64,000 nt of DNA. It comes from [Mycobacterium] fortunisiensis. GTDB lineage: Bacteria; Actinomycetota; Actinomycetes; Mycobacteriales; Mycobacteriaceae. Position 1 is the stretch's first letter, and every line of letters starts with the position of its first letter. Shown in pieces: positions 8,051 to 16,541 of this stretch. A model generated the notes under the pieces. It searched no databases, was not told where the DNA came from, and saw nothing but the letters and a program-made list of their open reading frames with translations. The DNA lies in contig NZ_VOMB01000023.1 in the NCBI RefSeq assembly GCF_019050325.1, positions 1 to 64,000 on the forward strand, given 5' to 3'. Position numbers and translations under genes: made by a program.

Positions 8051-9406
8051 GTGCTGTCAGAGCTGATCGCCGAACTGCCCGAAGGTGTCGTCGTCACCGA
8101 CCCCGACATCCTGGCCTCTTACCGGCAGGACCGGGCCGCCGATCCGAGTGCGGGCACCCCCCTGGCGGTGGTCCGGCCCACCCGCACCGAAGAAGTCCAG
8201 ACCGTGCTGCGGTGGGCCAGCGCGCACCGCATCGCGGTGGTGCCCCGCGGCGCGGGTACCGGGTTGTCCGGCGGGGCCACCGCACTCGACGGCGGTGTGG
8301 TGCTGTCCACCGAGAAGATGCGCGACATCGTGGTTGACCCGATCACCCGCACCGCCGTCGTCCAACCCGGCCTGCTCAACGCCGAGGTGAAGAAAGCCGT
8401 TGCTGCACACGGATTGTGGTATCCGCCCGATCCGTCGTCGTACGAGATCTGCAGCATCGGCGGCAACGTCGCCACCAACGCCGGCGGGCTGTGCTGCGTC
8501 AAGTACGGCGTGACCACCGACTACATCCTGGGCCTGCAGGTGGTGCTGGCCGACGGCACCGCGGTGCGCCTGGGCGGTCCCCGGCTCAAAGATGTTGCGG
8601 GACTGAGCCTGACCAAACTGTTCGTCGGCAGCGAAGGCACTCTGGGAGTGGTCACCGAGGCGACACTGCGGTTGCTGCCGCCACAGCACCCGCCGTGCAC
8701 CGTCGTCGCCACGTTCGACTCGGTGGAAGCCGCCGCGAGCGCGGTCGTGAAGATCACCGGCACGATCCGGCCCGCCATGCTGGAGTTCATGGATTCGGTG
8801 GCGATCAACGCCGTCGAGGACAAACTGAGAATGGGCCTGGACCGCACGGCCGCGGCGATGATGGTGGCGGCCTCTGACGACAGGGGCGCCGCCGGCGCCG
8901 ACGACGCCGCCTTCATGGCCGCGGTGTTCACCGAACACGGTGCCACCGAAGTGTTCTCGACCGCCGACCCCGATGAGGGGGAAGCCTTCGTGGCCGCGCG
9001 CCGCTTCGCCATCCCGGCCGTGGAGGCCAAGGGCACACTGCTGCTCGAAGACGTGGGCGTGCCACTGCCGGCGCTCGCCGCACTGGTCGGTGGGGTGGCC
9101 GAGATCGCCGCGCAGCGCCGGGTGCTGATCTCGGTGATCGCCCATGCCGGCGACGGCAACACCCACCCGCTGATCGTGTTCGACCCGTCCGACGCCGATG
9201 AGGCGCAGCGGGCACAGCTGGCGTTCGGCGAGATCATGGATCTCGCCATCGGATTGGGCGGCACCATCACTGGCGAGCACGGGGTGGGCCGGCTCAAGCG
9301 ACCGTGGCTGGCCGGGCAGATCGGGCCCGACGCGCTTGCCCTCAATCAGCGGATCAAACAGGCGCTGGACCCACTGAACATCCTCAACCCCGGCGCGGCG
9401 ATCTAA
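8051..9406 (+). CDS. FAD-binding oxidase, GlcD family (Rv1257c-like)
   Basis: A 451-residue FAD-linked oxidase of the VAO/GlcD family. The FAD half shows VPRGAGTGLSGGA, VVQPGLLNAEV, GGNVATNAGGLCCVKYG and LFVGSEGTLGVVTEATL; the C-terminal half has AHAGDGNTHP and TGEHGVGRLKRPWL. Members oxidise glycolate, D-lactate or other 2-hydroxyacids; the substrate is not shown. GTG 8051. Position next to the tap block matches Rv1257c. Confidence 0.9.
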   Translation: MLSELIAELPEGVVVTDPDILASYRQDRAADPSAGTPLAVVRPTRTEEVQTVLRWASAHRIAVVPRGAGTGLSGGATALDGGVVLSTEKMRDIVVDPITRTAVVQPGLLNAEVKKAVAAHGLWYPPDPSSYEICSIGGNVATNAGGLCCVKYGVTTDYILGLQVVLADGTAVRLGGPRLKDVAGLSLTKLFVGSEGTLGVVTEATLRLLPPQHPPCTVVATFDSVEAAASAVVKITGTIRPAMLEFMDSVAINAVEDKLRMGLDRTAAAMMVAASDDRGAAGADDAAFMAAVFTEHGATEVFSTADPDEGEAFVAARRFAIPAVEAKGTLLLEDVGVPLPALAALVGGVAEIAAQRRVLISVIAHAGDGNTHPLIVFDPSDADEAQRAQLAFGEIMDLAIGLGGTITGEHGVGRLKRPWLAGQIGPDALALNQRIKQALDPLNILNPGAAI

Positions 9407-9413
9407 CCCAGAT

Positions 9414-10286
9414 CTAACCCACCCCGAGCAGGTACAGCAGATTGTTTGTGCGCCAAGCGATGAGCGCGAGGAAGACCACAAGCACACCCACCGCGACGCC
9501 GGCCTGAACGGCGGTCCGGTGCGCGCGGGGAGCGTAGACGAACGCCGCGGCGATCCCGGCCCCGGTGACCAGACCACCGACGTGACCCTGCCAGCTGATC
9601 GCCCCGGTCCCGAGCATCGGCCCGACGAAGGTGAAGACCAGGTTGATGACGACCACCGCGGCGATCGAGCGGACGTCGAGGTTGAGCTTGCGGGCCACCA
9701 CGAAGATCGCGCCGAACAGCCCGAAGATCGCGCCCGAGGCCCCCGCCGTCGCACTGTTCAACGGGGACAGCAGGTACACCAGGACCGCGCCACCGAGACC
9801 ACTCAACGCGTAGAGCGCCCCGAATCGGAGCCGGCCCAGCCACTGCTCCAGCGGCGGCCCGACGACATAGAGCGCCCACATGTTGAACAGCAGGTGCATG
9901 GCGCCGTAGTGCAGGAACATCGACGTCACCAGGCGGTAGTACTCATCGTGTGCCGCGATACCCGGCGGCCACAGCGTGAGCTCGGCCTTCAGGCTGCCCG
10001 CCGCCAGCTCGAGAACGAACATCAGCACGTTCACGGCGATCAACGAGTACGTCAGGATCGGCGCTCCGGTGCGGGCCACACCACCGAACTGGGTGCGCGG
10101 CGCCTGCACCGTCCTGGCGCCGGCGTTCACGCACTCCACGCACTGGTGGCCGACGGCGGCCGAACGCATGCACTCCGGGCAGATGGGGCGCTGGCAACGC
10201 GTGCAGCGCACATAGGTGGGGCGGTCCGGATGCCGGTAACACGTCGGCGTCTGGGCAGGAAGCTGCGGCGTGCCAGGGATGCTCAT
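9414..10286 (-). CDS. Rhomboid intramembrane serine protease with N-terminal zinc finger
   Basis: A 290-residue membrane protease. Residues 16-52 are a B-box-like zinc site (Cys16, His19, Cys28, Cys31, Cys36, Cys39, His47, Cys49, Cys52). The rhomboid core follows from about residue 75, with HYGAMHLLFNMWAL, catalytic Ser184 in GASGAIFGL and catalytic His235 in GHVGGLVTG. It resembles Rv0110 of M. tuberculosis and not any gene of the Rv1250s region, so it is an insertion relative to that order. It converges on the FAD oxidase with a 7-base gap. Confidence 0.93.
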   Translation of the reverse strand: MSIPGTPQLPAQTPTCYRHPDRPTYVRCTRCQRPICPECMRSAAVGHQCVECVNAGARTVQAPRTQFGGVARTGAPILTYSLIAVNVLMFVLELAAGSLKAELTLWPPGIAAHDEYYRLVTSMFLHYGAMHLLFNMWALYVVGPPLEQWLGRLRFGALYALSGLGGAVLVYLLSPLNSATAGASGAIFGLFGAIFVVARKLNLDVRSIAAVVVINLVFTFVGPMLGTGAISWQGHVGGLVTGAGIAAAFVYAPRAHRTAVQAGVAVGVLVVFLALIAWRTNNLLYLLGVG

Positions 10287-10316
10287 CGGGCCTGAGCCTA
10301 CCCAGCGAATTGGCTA

Positions 10317-10346
10317 TTGACACTGAACAGTAATACGTCGTACGAA
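10317..10346 (+). promoter_or_regulatory. Promoter of cyp130-tetR with short palindrome
   Basis: A perfect -35 TTGACA (10317-10322) is followed by 18 bases and TACGAA (10341-10346), 6 bases before ATG 10353, so the mRNA is probably leaderless. The palindrome TACG-T-CGTA (10334-10342) lies between the elements and is a plausible, though short, site for the TetR protein encoded downstream. Confidence 0.5.
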
Positions 10347-10352
10347 TAAGAC

Positions 10353-11603
10353 ATGACAGCCCATTTGTCTCACACATCGACCGACGCGGCGGCCCGGTTC
10401 GAACTCGCCAACGCCGACACCTGGGCCAACCCCTGGCCGATGTACACCGCGTTGCGCGATCACGATCCGGTGCACCACGTCGTGCCCGAGGACCACCCGG
10501 AGCACGACTACTACGTACTCTCTCGGCACGCCGACATCTGGGCGGCCGCCCGCGACCACGAGACGTTCTCGTCGGCCCAGGGCCTCACGGTCACCTACGG
10601 CGACCTGGAGATGATCGGGCTGGCCGACAACCCGCCGTTCGTCATGCAGGACCCGCCCGTGCACACGCAGTTCCGCAAGCTGGTGGCACGCGGGTTCACA
10701 CCGCGGCAGGTCGAGGCCGTCGAACCGAAAGTCCGGGAATTCGTCATCGAGCGCCTCGAGGGGTTGCGCTCGAACGGCGGCGGGGACATCGTCACCGAAC
10801 TGTTCAAGCCGCTGCCGTCGATGGTCGTCGCGCACTATCTCGGGGTGCCAGAGGAGGACCGGGACCAGTTCGACGGCTGGACCGAGGCCATCGTCGCGGC
10901 CAATACGGCCGCCGGCGGGATCACCGCGGCGCTGGGAACCGTCGGTGACGCCGTGGCCTCGATGATGGGCTACTTCACCGAGCTCATCGAGCGCCGGCGC
11001 GTCGACCCCGGCGACGACACCATCTCGCACCTGGTGGCCGCCGGGGTGGGCGCGGACGGGGACATTTCCGGCGTGCTGTCGATCCTGGCCTTCACGTTCA
11101 CCATGGTCACCGGCGGCAACGACACCACCACCGGAATGCTGGGCGGCGCAGTGCAATTGCTGCAGCAGCGGTCCGATCAGCGCAAGCTGCTCATCGACGA
11201 TCCGGAGCTGATCCCGGAATCGATCGACGAATTCCTACGGTTGACCTCGCCAGTACAGGGGCTGGCCCGCACCGCCGCCCGCGACGTCACCATCGGTGAC
11301 ACCACCATCCCGGCCGGCCGCCGGACGCTGCTGCTGTACGGTTCGGGCAATCGCGACGAACGCGAATTCGGTGCCGACGCAGCCGAACTCGATGTGCGTC
11401 GCAAGCCGCGCAACATCCTCACGTTCAGCCACGGCGCGCACTTCTGCCTGGGCGCGGCCGCCGCGCGCATGCAATCCCGGGTAGCGTTGACCGAATTGTT
11501 GGCACGCTATCCGGAATTCGAGGTCGATGTGGACGCCGTGGTGTGGGCCGGTGGGAGTTACGTCCGACGGCCGTTGTCGGTGCCGTTCCGGGCCGGGACC
11601 TGA
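10353..11603 (+). CDS. cyp130: Cytochrome P450, CYP130 family
   Basis: A 416-residue soluble bacterial P450. The I-helix is MVTGGNDTTTGML (oxygen-activating D-T-T), the ExxR pair is EFLR, and the haem loop is FSHGAHFCLGAAAARM with the thiolate ligand Cys365. Length and the TetR gene directly behind it match Rv1256c (CYP130)-Rv1255c. It needs ferredoxin and reductase partners, none of which are nearby. Substrate unknown. The stop codon overlaps the TetR ATG by one base (TGATG). Confidence 0.9.
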   Translation: MTAHLSHTSTDAAARFELANADTWANPWPMYTALRDHDPVHHVVPEDHPEHDYYVLSRHADIWAAARDHETFSSAQGLTVTYGDLEMIGLADNPPFVMQDPPVHTQFRKLVARGFTPRQVEAVEPKVREFVIERLEGLRSNGGGDIVTELFKPLPSMVVAHYLGVPEEDRDQFDGWTEAIVAANTAAGGITAALGTVGDAVASMMGYFTELIERRRVDPGDDTISHLVAAGVGADGDISGVLSILAFTFTMVTGGNDTTTGMLGGAVQLLQQRSDQRKLLIDDPELIPESIDEFLRLTSPVQGLARTAARDVTIGDTTIPAGRRTLLLYGSGNRDEREFGADAAELDVRRKPRNILTFSHGAHFCLGAAAARMQSRVALTELLARYPEFEVDVDAVVWAGGSYVRRPLSVPFRAGT

Positions 11604-12196
11604 TGGCCCGCGACTGGTTGTCGGCCCGGCGGTCCGAAGTGGCCGCCGACCACATCCTCGACGCCGCCGACGAACTGTTCACCCGGCAGGAGGCAGCGAC
11701 TGTCGGGATGCACGAAATCGCCGCGGCCGCAGGGTGTTCCCGCGCCACGCTGTACCGCTATTTCGAGAATCGCGAGGCGCTCTACACCGCCTACGTGCAC
11801 CGCGAGGCGCGCCGGTTGTACGAGGAGGTCAGCGAGCAGGTCGCCACCGTCTCCGATCCGGCTCAGCGGCTCATCGAGGGCGTGATCACCGCGCTGCACG
11901 CCGTGCGGGAGAGCCCGGCCCTGTCGTCCTGGTTCGCCACCGCCCAGCCGCCGATCGGTGGCGAGATGGCCGACCAGTCCGAGGTGATCCGGGCCCTTGT
12001 CGAGGGTTTCGTGCGGTCACTGGGCACCGGCGCCGCGGGAGGCGACAGCGCCGACCACGTGGGCCGGCAGGCCCGCTGGCTGGTGCGGGTCATGGTGTCA
12101 CTGCTGGTGTTCCCCGGTGACGACGAGGCCGACGAACGCACCATGCTGGCCGAGTTCGTCGCGCCGCTGATGATCCCGGTTCAGGCCACCCAGTAG
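11603..12196 (+). CDS. TetR-family regulator (Rv1255c-like)
   Basis: A 197-residue TetR protein. The DNA-binding part is VAADHILDAADELFTRQEAATVGMHEIAAAAGCSRATLYRYFENREALYTAYV; the C-terminal ligand domain follows. Translation is coupled to cyp130 through the TGATG overlap, so it probably regulates that P450 and itself. Its last 16 bases overlap the convergent siderophore-interacting protein gene. Confidence 0.92.
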   Translation: MARDWLSARRSEVAADHILDAADELFTRQEAATVGMHEIAAAAGCSRATLYRYFENREALYTAYVHREARRLYEEVSEQVATVSDPAQRLIEGVITALHAVRESPALSSWFATAQPPIGGEMADQSEVIRALVEGFVRSLGTGAAGGDSADHVGRQARWLVRVMVSLLVFPGDDEADERTMLAEFVAPLMIPVQATQ

Positions 12197-12891
12197 GCCT
12201 GCGCCTTGATGGATTTGCGCGGGATCCCGTACTCCTCGCGGAACACCCGGGCCACCGCCCGGGTGGTGCGGTTGTTGCAGGCGACCCAGCCGAAGTGATC
12301 GGAGGCGTCGAAAGCCGAAGCGCTGAGCGTCTCCAGCAGATCCTCGTCGAACCGGTCCACCCAGACGATCTCGGCACCCCCGCTGACCGGTAGCTCACGA
12401 TCGTCGTCGTACCCGGCTTCCAGAAAGACCCAGGCCGGGATGTCGCCGATGGCATCCAGCAGCGAGTTGATCGCCGGAAGCGACGCGGTGTCACCGACGA
12501 TCAGGTAGCCGGCCGGCGCCGGTTCGGGCAGCGTGAAGTTGCTGCCGAGCACCGTCACGTCCAGGACGTCGCCGGGCTGGGCCGCCTGGGCCCAGCGGGT
12601 CGCGATGCCGTCGTGCATGGCGAAATCGATGTCCACCGTGCCGGCCTGAGCATCGGGATTGACCAACGTGTAGCCGCGCTGATGGGCCTTGCCGCCGTCC
12701 GGGAACCAGCCCCGCACCCACATGGTGGGATGCACCTGCTGTTCGGCGAGCAACTTCTCCGCGCGGAAATGCAGCCTCAGGTAGTTCGGTGTGAGCTCGG
12801 TACGCCCCACCACCGTCAGCTCGTAATCGCCGCCCCGGCAGAGCTTGACCAGGGCCCCTTCCAGTCCGCGTGATGCCTTCAGCTCACCCAT
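12181..12891 (-). CDS. Siderophore-interacting protein (FAD/NAD(P)H ferric-siderophore reductase)
   Basis: A 236-residue SIP-family flavoreductase: the ferredoxin-reductase-like barrel with the FAD motif RGYTLVNPD, then DFAMHDGIATRWAQAAQPGD, the nucleotide site GYLIVGDTASLPAINSLL, and a C-terminal VFREEYGIPRKSIKAQAYW. These enzymes release iron from imported ferric siderophores by reduction. RBS ggagg precedes ATG 12889-12891. A good IdeR box lies 21 bases upstream, so iron repression is strongly implied. It is an extra gene relative to M. tuberculosis at this place. Confidence 0.9.
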   Translation of the reverse strand: MGELKASRGLEGALVKLCRGGDYELTVVGRTELTPNYLRLHFRAEKLLAEQQVHPTMWVRGWFPDGGKAHQRGYTLVNPDAQAGTVDIDFAMHDGIATRWAQAAQPGDVLDVTVLGSNFTLPEPAPAGYLIVGDTASLPAINSLLDAIGDIPAWVFLEAGYDDDRELPVSGGAEIVWVDRFDEDLLETLSASAFDASDHFGWVACNNRTTRAVARVFREEYGIPRKSIKAQAYWVA

Positions 12892-12911
12892 GCATGCCTC
12901 CCAGATACTTA

Positions 12912-12930
12912 TTAGGTAAGCATACCCTAA
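12912..12930 (-). promoter_or_regulatory. IdeR iron box
   Basis: TTAGGTAAGCATACCCTAA matches 15 of 19 positions of the mycobacterial IdeR box TTAGGTTAGGCTAACCTAA and keeps both outer half-sites. On the minus strand it overlaps TATGCT, a -10-like element 30 bases or so before the siderophore-interacting protein gene. Fe-IdeR binding here would block that promoter when iron is sufficient. Confidence 0.8.
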
Positions 12931-12938
12931 CTAATGGC

Positions 12939-14099
12939 TCAGGAGCGGACGCGCGTGAACCGGTGCAGCAGCCACGCCGCCGGAATGGTGAACACCATGG
13001 TCAGCACGAACAGGCTCAACATCGATCCGGTGTACACCGGCTCGCGCATCACCTCGACCATCACGAGTTCCATCACCATCAGATGGATCAGAAAGATCTC
13101 GTAGGAGATCTCGCCGAGGAACACCATCGGCCGCGACGCCAGGAACCGGTTGTACCACCCACGATCGCCCAGCGCCGGCGGCGCCACCAGCAACGCCGCG
13201 ATCACCGCGTAGAAGAACGTCTTGGCCAGTGCCTCACTCAACTTGGCCGGCGACGTGGTGGGCTCCCCCGCGATCGGCGTCGACGCGATGAAGTAACACA
13301 CCACTGCCAGCGGCACACAGACCACCGCGTAGCCACGCACCTTCAGCTGCCCCAGCACGGTCAGCGCCATCCCCGCCACGAACCACGCCAGATAGGTGGG
13401 CAGCCACAACCGGGCGCCGTCGGGCAGATTCGTGGAATCGTGCACGATCCACAGCCACACCGGGGACACCGCGGCCAACAGTGCCAGCCCGAGGAACAGC
13501 AGCCCCGGACGCCACCGCCGCCGGCACAACACCACCAGCAACAGATAGGCCATCAGCGGCAGCACCACGTAGAACGCCGCCTCCACCGCCAGGCTCCACA
13601 TCTGCGTCAGGCCCTGGTGCAGGTAGGAGAACAGATAGTTGTCGGTGTAGATCTGGGACAACGTCAGGTTGCGGAACAACCCCATCCAGGTGTGGCCGGG
13701 ATTCGGGCCGCCGGTACGAAAGTGGTAGAGCAGGTAGGCGAGCAGCACCGTGACCACGTAGGCCGGCATGATGCGTCGCACCCGGTGCCAGGCATAGCGG
13801 CGCACCGACGGCGGGCCGCCTTCGGATGCAGCAGACCTCACCCACGGCCGGAACAACAAAAAACCACTGAGCACGAAGAAGATCGGAACCCCGATCTCGG
13901 CACGCGAATACACCAGTCCCAGATATCCCTGCGGATACTTCCCGGTGGTGTAGGCCGCGTGCGTGACCACCACCAGAATCGCGGCGACCGCCCGGATCCC
14001 GGTCAGCGAGGCGACGCGGGCAGAGCGCGACGACGGCGCGTCGACCGACTCAAGACCACCCTGATCCGACGATCCCGCCACGCTTCTGGAAACCGTCAC
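12939..14099 (-). CDS. Membrane acyltransferase, acyltransferase-3/OafA family (Rv1254-like)
   Basis: A 386-residue protein with about ten transmembrane helices. After a 30-residue cytosolic lead it begins ASLTGIRAVAAILVVVTHAAY, whose R and H are the family's catalytic pair region, then GVPIFFVLSGFLLFRPWV and RRIMPAYVVTVLL. These enzymes acylate sugars or lipids at the membrane. GTG 14097-14099 overlaps the deaD stop by four bases (GTGA), so the pair is translationally coupled, as in Rv1253-Rv1254. Confidence 0.9.
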   Translation of the reverse strand: MTVSRSVAGSSDQGGLESVDAPSSRSARVASLTGIRAVAAILVVVTHAAYTTGKYPQGYLGLVYSRAEIGVPIFFVLSGFLLFRPWVRSAASEGGPPSVRRYAWHRVRRIMPAYVVTVLLAYLLYHFRTGGPNPGHTWMGLFRNLTLSQIYTDNYLFSYLHQGLTQMWSLAVEAAFYVVLPLMAYLLLVVLCRRRWRPGLLFLGLALLAAVSPVWLWIVHDSTNLPDGARLWLPTYLAWFVAGMALTVLGQLKVRGYAVVCVPLAVVCYFIASTPIAGEPTTSPAKLSEALAKTFFYAVIAALLVAPPALGDRGWYNRFLASRPMVFLGEISYEIFLIHLMVMELVMVEVMREPVYTGSMLSLFVLTMVFTIPAAWLLHRFTRVRS

Positions 14100-15850
14100 T
14101 TGACCTTCCGGTGCGGCTTCCCCGGCCGGTCCCGATACCCGGAACGCTCCTTGTACTCACGGCGCGGCGCCCGGTCACCACGGTCTGCACGCTCACCCCG
14201 GTCCGGCGTGAGGTTGATCAACATGCCCGAGATCCGGGTGTTCTCCAGTGCTTTGAGCGTCTTCTTGGGCAACTTCTCGGGCAGCTCGACCAACGAGTAG
14301 TCGCCACGGATGGTGATGTGACCGAACTCGTTGCGGTGCAGGCCACCTTCGTTGGCGATGGCGCCGACGATGTGCCCCGGTCCGACCTTGTGCCGCTTGC
14401 CCACCGAGATCCGATACGTCGCCAGCCCCTCGCGCGGCGGGCGCTCCCGGTGCGGCGCCCGCTCGCCGCGGCGCTCCCCACGCTCGCGCTCGCGACGCTT
14501 CTCCGGCGGCGGCTCGGTCATCAGGAACTCTTCGCCGTTGCGCGATTGCAGCGCCAGCGCCGCGGCGATATCGGCCATCGGCACGTTGTTCTCGCGCTCG
14601 TAGTCCTCGATCAGCCTGCGGAACAACTCCAGGCCCGAGCCGTTGAGCGAATCGGTGATCGAGTCGCGGAACTTGGACACCCGCTGCGCGTTGACGTCGT
14701 CGACGCTGGGCAGCTCGGCCTCGATGACCTTCGAGCGGGTGTGCTTCTCGATCGACCTGAGCAGGTGACGTTCCCGCGGGGTGACGAACAACAGGGCATG
14801 CCCGGAGCGGCCGGCCCGCCCGGTGCGCCCGATCCGGTGCACATACGACTCGACATCGTGCGGGATGTCGTAGTTGACCACGTGGCTGATGCGCTCGACG
14901 TCGAGACCGCGGGCCGCCACATCCGTGGCGACCAGGATGTCGATCGTGCCGTCCTTGAGCGCGGTGATGGTGCGCTCGCGCTGCGACTGGTTGATGTCGC
15001 CGTTGATGGCCGCGGCCGCGAAACCACGGGCCTTGAGCCGATCGGCGACGTCCTCGGTGGCCTGCTTGGTGCGGACGAACACGATCATCGCGTCGCCCTC
15101 TTCGACCTCGAGCACCCGGGTCAGCGCGTCCAGCTTGCGCGGGCCGGCCACCTGGATGAACCGCTGGGTGATGTTCTCGGCGGTGGCCGTTTTGGCCTTG
15201 ACCGTGACCTCGACCGGATCGTGCAGGTATTTCGTGGTGATCTTGCGGATCGCCGGCGGCATGGTCGCCGAGAACAACGCCACCTGCTTGTACTCCGGGG
15301 TGTCGGCGAGGATCCGCTCGACCTCTTCGGCGAAGCCCATCGTCAGCATCTCGTCGGCCTCGTCGAGCACCAGGTAGTCCAGGTTCGACAGGTCCAGGGT
15401 GCCGCGCTCGAGATGGTCGATCACCCGGCCCGGCGTGCCCACCACCACCTGCGCCCCGCGCCGCAGCCCGGACAGCTGCACGGTGTAGGACGCTCCGCCG
15501 TAGATCGGCAGCACGTTGATCTCGGGCAGGTGCGCGCCGTAGCGGCCAAAGGCCTCGGCGACCTGCAGCGCCAGCTCACGGGTCGGCGCCAGCACCAGCG
15601 CCTGGGTCTTGCGGCTGGTGGTGTCGATCTTCGACAGGATCGGTATGGCAAATGCCGCGGTCTTGCCGGTGCCGGTCTGGGCCAGCCCGACGACGTCGGA
15701 GCCCGCCAGCATGGCCGGGATGGTGGCGGCCTGGATCGCCGAAGGCGATTCGTAACCGACATCTGTGACGGCCTGTAACACCGCAGGCTTTATCTGCAGG
15801 TCGGCAAATGTCGGGGCGGCATCCCCCGGATCCGGGTCTGGCGAGCTCAT
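14096..15850 (-). CDS. deaD: DEAD-box ATP-dependent RNA helicase DeaD
   Basis: A 584-residue DEAD-box helicase. In order: Q motif region, Walker A AQTGTGKT, PTRELALQV, TPGRVIDH, DEADEM, FSATMPPAI, then the second RecA domain with IVFVRTKQ, TDVAARGLDVERI and HRIGRTGRAG. A DbpA-type RNA-binding domain follows (TYRISVGKRHKVGPGHIVGAIANEGGL) and an Arg/Asp-rich tail. It unwinds RNA in ribosome assembly and decay, especially in the cold. Matches Rv1253 in context. Confidence 0.95.
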   Translation of the reverse strand: MSSPDPDPGDAAPTFADLQIKPAVLQAVTDVGYESPSAIQAATIPAMLAGSDVVGLAQTGTGKTAAFAIPILSKIDTTSRKTQALVLAPTRELALQVAEAFGRYGAHLPEINVLPIYGGASYTVQLSGLRRGAQVVVGTPGRVIDHLERGTLDLSNLDYLVLDEADEMLTMGFAEEVERILADTPEYKQVALFSATMPPAIRKITTKYLHDPVEVTVKAKTATAENITQRFIQVAGPRKLDALTRVLEVEEGDAMIVFVRTKQATEDVADRLKARGFAAAAINGDINQSQRERTITALKDGTIDILVATDVAARGLDVERISHVVNYDIPHDVESYVHRIGRTGRAGRSGHALLFVTPRERHLLRSIEKHTRSKVIEAELPSVDDVNAQRVSKFRDSITDSLNGSGLELFRRLIEDYERENNVPMADIAAALALQSRNGEEFLMTEPPPEKRRERERGERRGERAPHRERPPREGLATYRISVGKRHKVGPGHIVGAIANEGGLHRNEFGHITIRGDYSLVELPEKLPKKTLKALENTRISGMLINLTPDRGERADRGDRAPRREYKERSGYRDRPGKPHRKVK

Positions 15851-15937
15851 CGGTTCAGAAGTCTAGTGCCAATCGGGCGGTTTCCCCGCCGCGCGCCTGA
15901 ACCACCCCGCCGCGGGGTCGCGGTAGGTTGCGCAACT

Positions 15938-16501
15938 GTGGAACGGGTCGCGATGGTTGTGATGGCCCCGGCGGTCAGCCTGACGACCGTGCTCACACTC
16001 GTCGGGTGCGGGTCGGGCGACTCCACGGTCTCCAAAACCCCCGCGGCCAGCGCCAGTCCGGCACCGACCACGAAGGCCAAGCCCGCCCCCAAAGCCGCGG
16101 CCCCGAGTTCGACGCCGCCACAGACCGATCCCTGCGCGGTGAACCTGGCCGCCCCCGAGATCGCCAAGGCCGTCTCGGAGCTGCCCCGCGACCCGCGCAG
16201 CAACCAGCCGTGGAGCCCCGAGCCGATCGCCGGCAACTACAACGAGTGCGCGCAGCTCTCGGCGGTGATCGTGCGGGCCAACACCAACGCCGAGCACCCC
16301 AACACCCGGGCTGTGCTCTTCCACCTAGGCAAGTTCATCCCCACCGGGGTGCCCGACACCTACGGCTTCAACGGCATCGACAAGTCCGCCAGCACCGGCG
16401 ACACGGTGGCCCTGCAGTACTCCGGTGGATTCCACGGGCTGGCCAGCACCGTGAAGTTCCGCTGGAACGGCGGCGGCGTGGAATTGATGGGCAACACCTG
16501 A
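15938..16501 (+). CDS. lprE: Lipoprotein LprE
   Basis: A 187-residue lipoprotein: signal peptide with lipobox LVGC and lipidated Cys24, a Ser/Ala/Pro/Lys-rich linker, then a conserved domain (TDPCAVNLAAPEIAKAVSEL, YNECAQLSAVIVRA, VLFHLGKFIPTGVP) found in mycobacterial LprE and related secreted proteins. GTG 15938 is chosen because a TAGGTT -10 element (15924-15929) lies 8 bases upstream, a leaderless pattern, and because it gives a normal-length signal peptide. Function unknown. Diverges from deaD across 87 bases. Confidence 0.87.
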   Translation: MERVAMVVMAPAVSLTTVLTLVGCGSGDSTVSKTPAASASPAPTTKAKPAPKAAAPSSTPPQTDPCAVNLAAPEIAKAVSELPRDPRSNQPWSPEPIAGNYNECAQLSAVIVRANTNAEHPNTRAVLFHLGKFIPTGVPDTYGFNGIDKSASTGDTVALQYSGGFHGLASTVKFRWNGGGVELMGNT

Positions 16502-16529
16502 GTTTCATCGTTCCGTCGGTGGCCTCACC

Positions 16530-16535
16530 TACAGT
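16530..16535 (+). promoter_or_regulatory. -10 element (TACAGT) for a leaderless helicase mRNA
   Basis: TACAGT fits the mycobacterial TANNNT rule and lies 6 bases before GTG 16542, which would make the first coding base the transcript start. No good -35 is seen. Confidence 0.45.
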
Positions 16536-16541
16536 GGCAGC

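Noticed and set aside
8057..9754. A 565-residue minus-strand frame opposite the FAD oxidase
   Set aside because: Low-complexity Gly/Arg/His-rich translation lying over two well-supported genes; typical high-G+C shadow.
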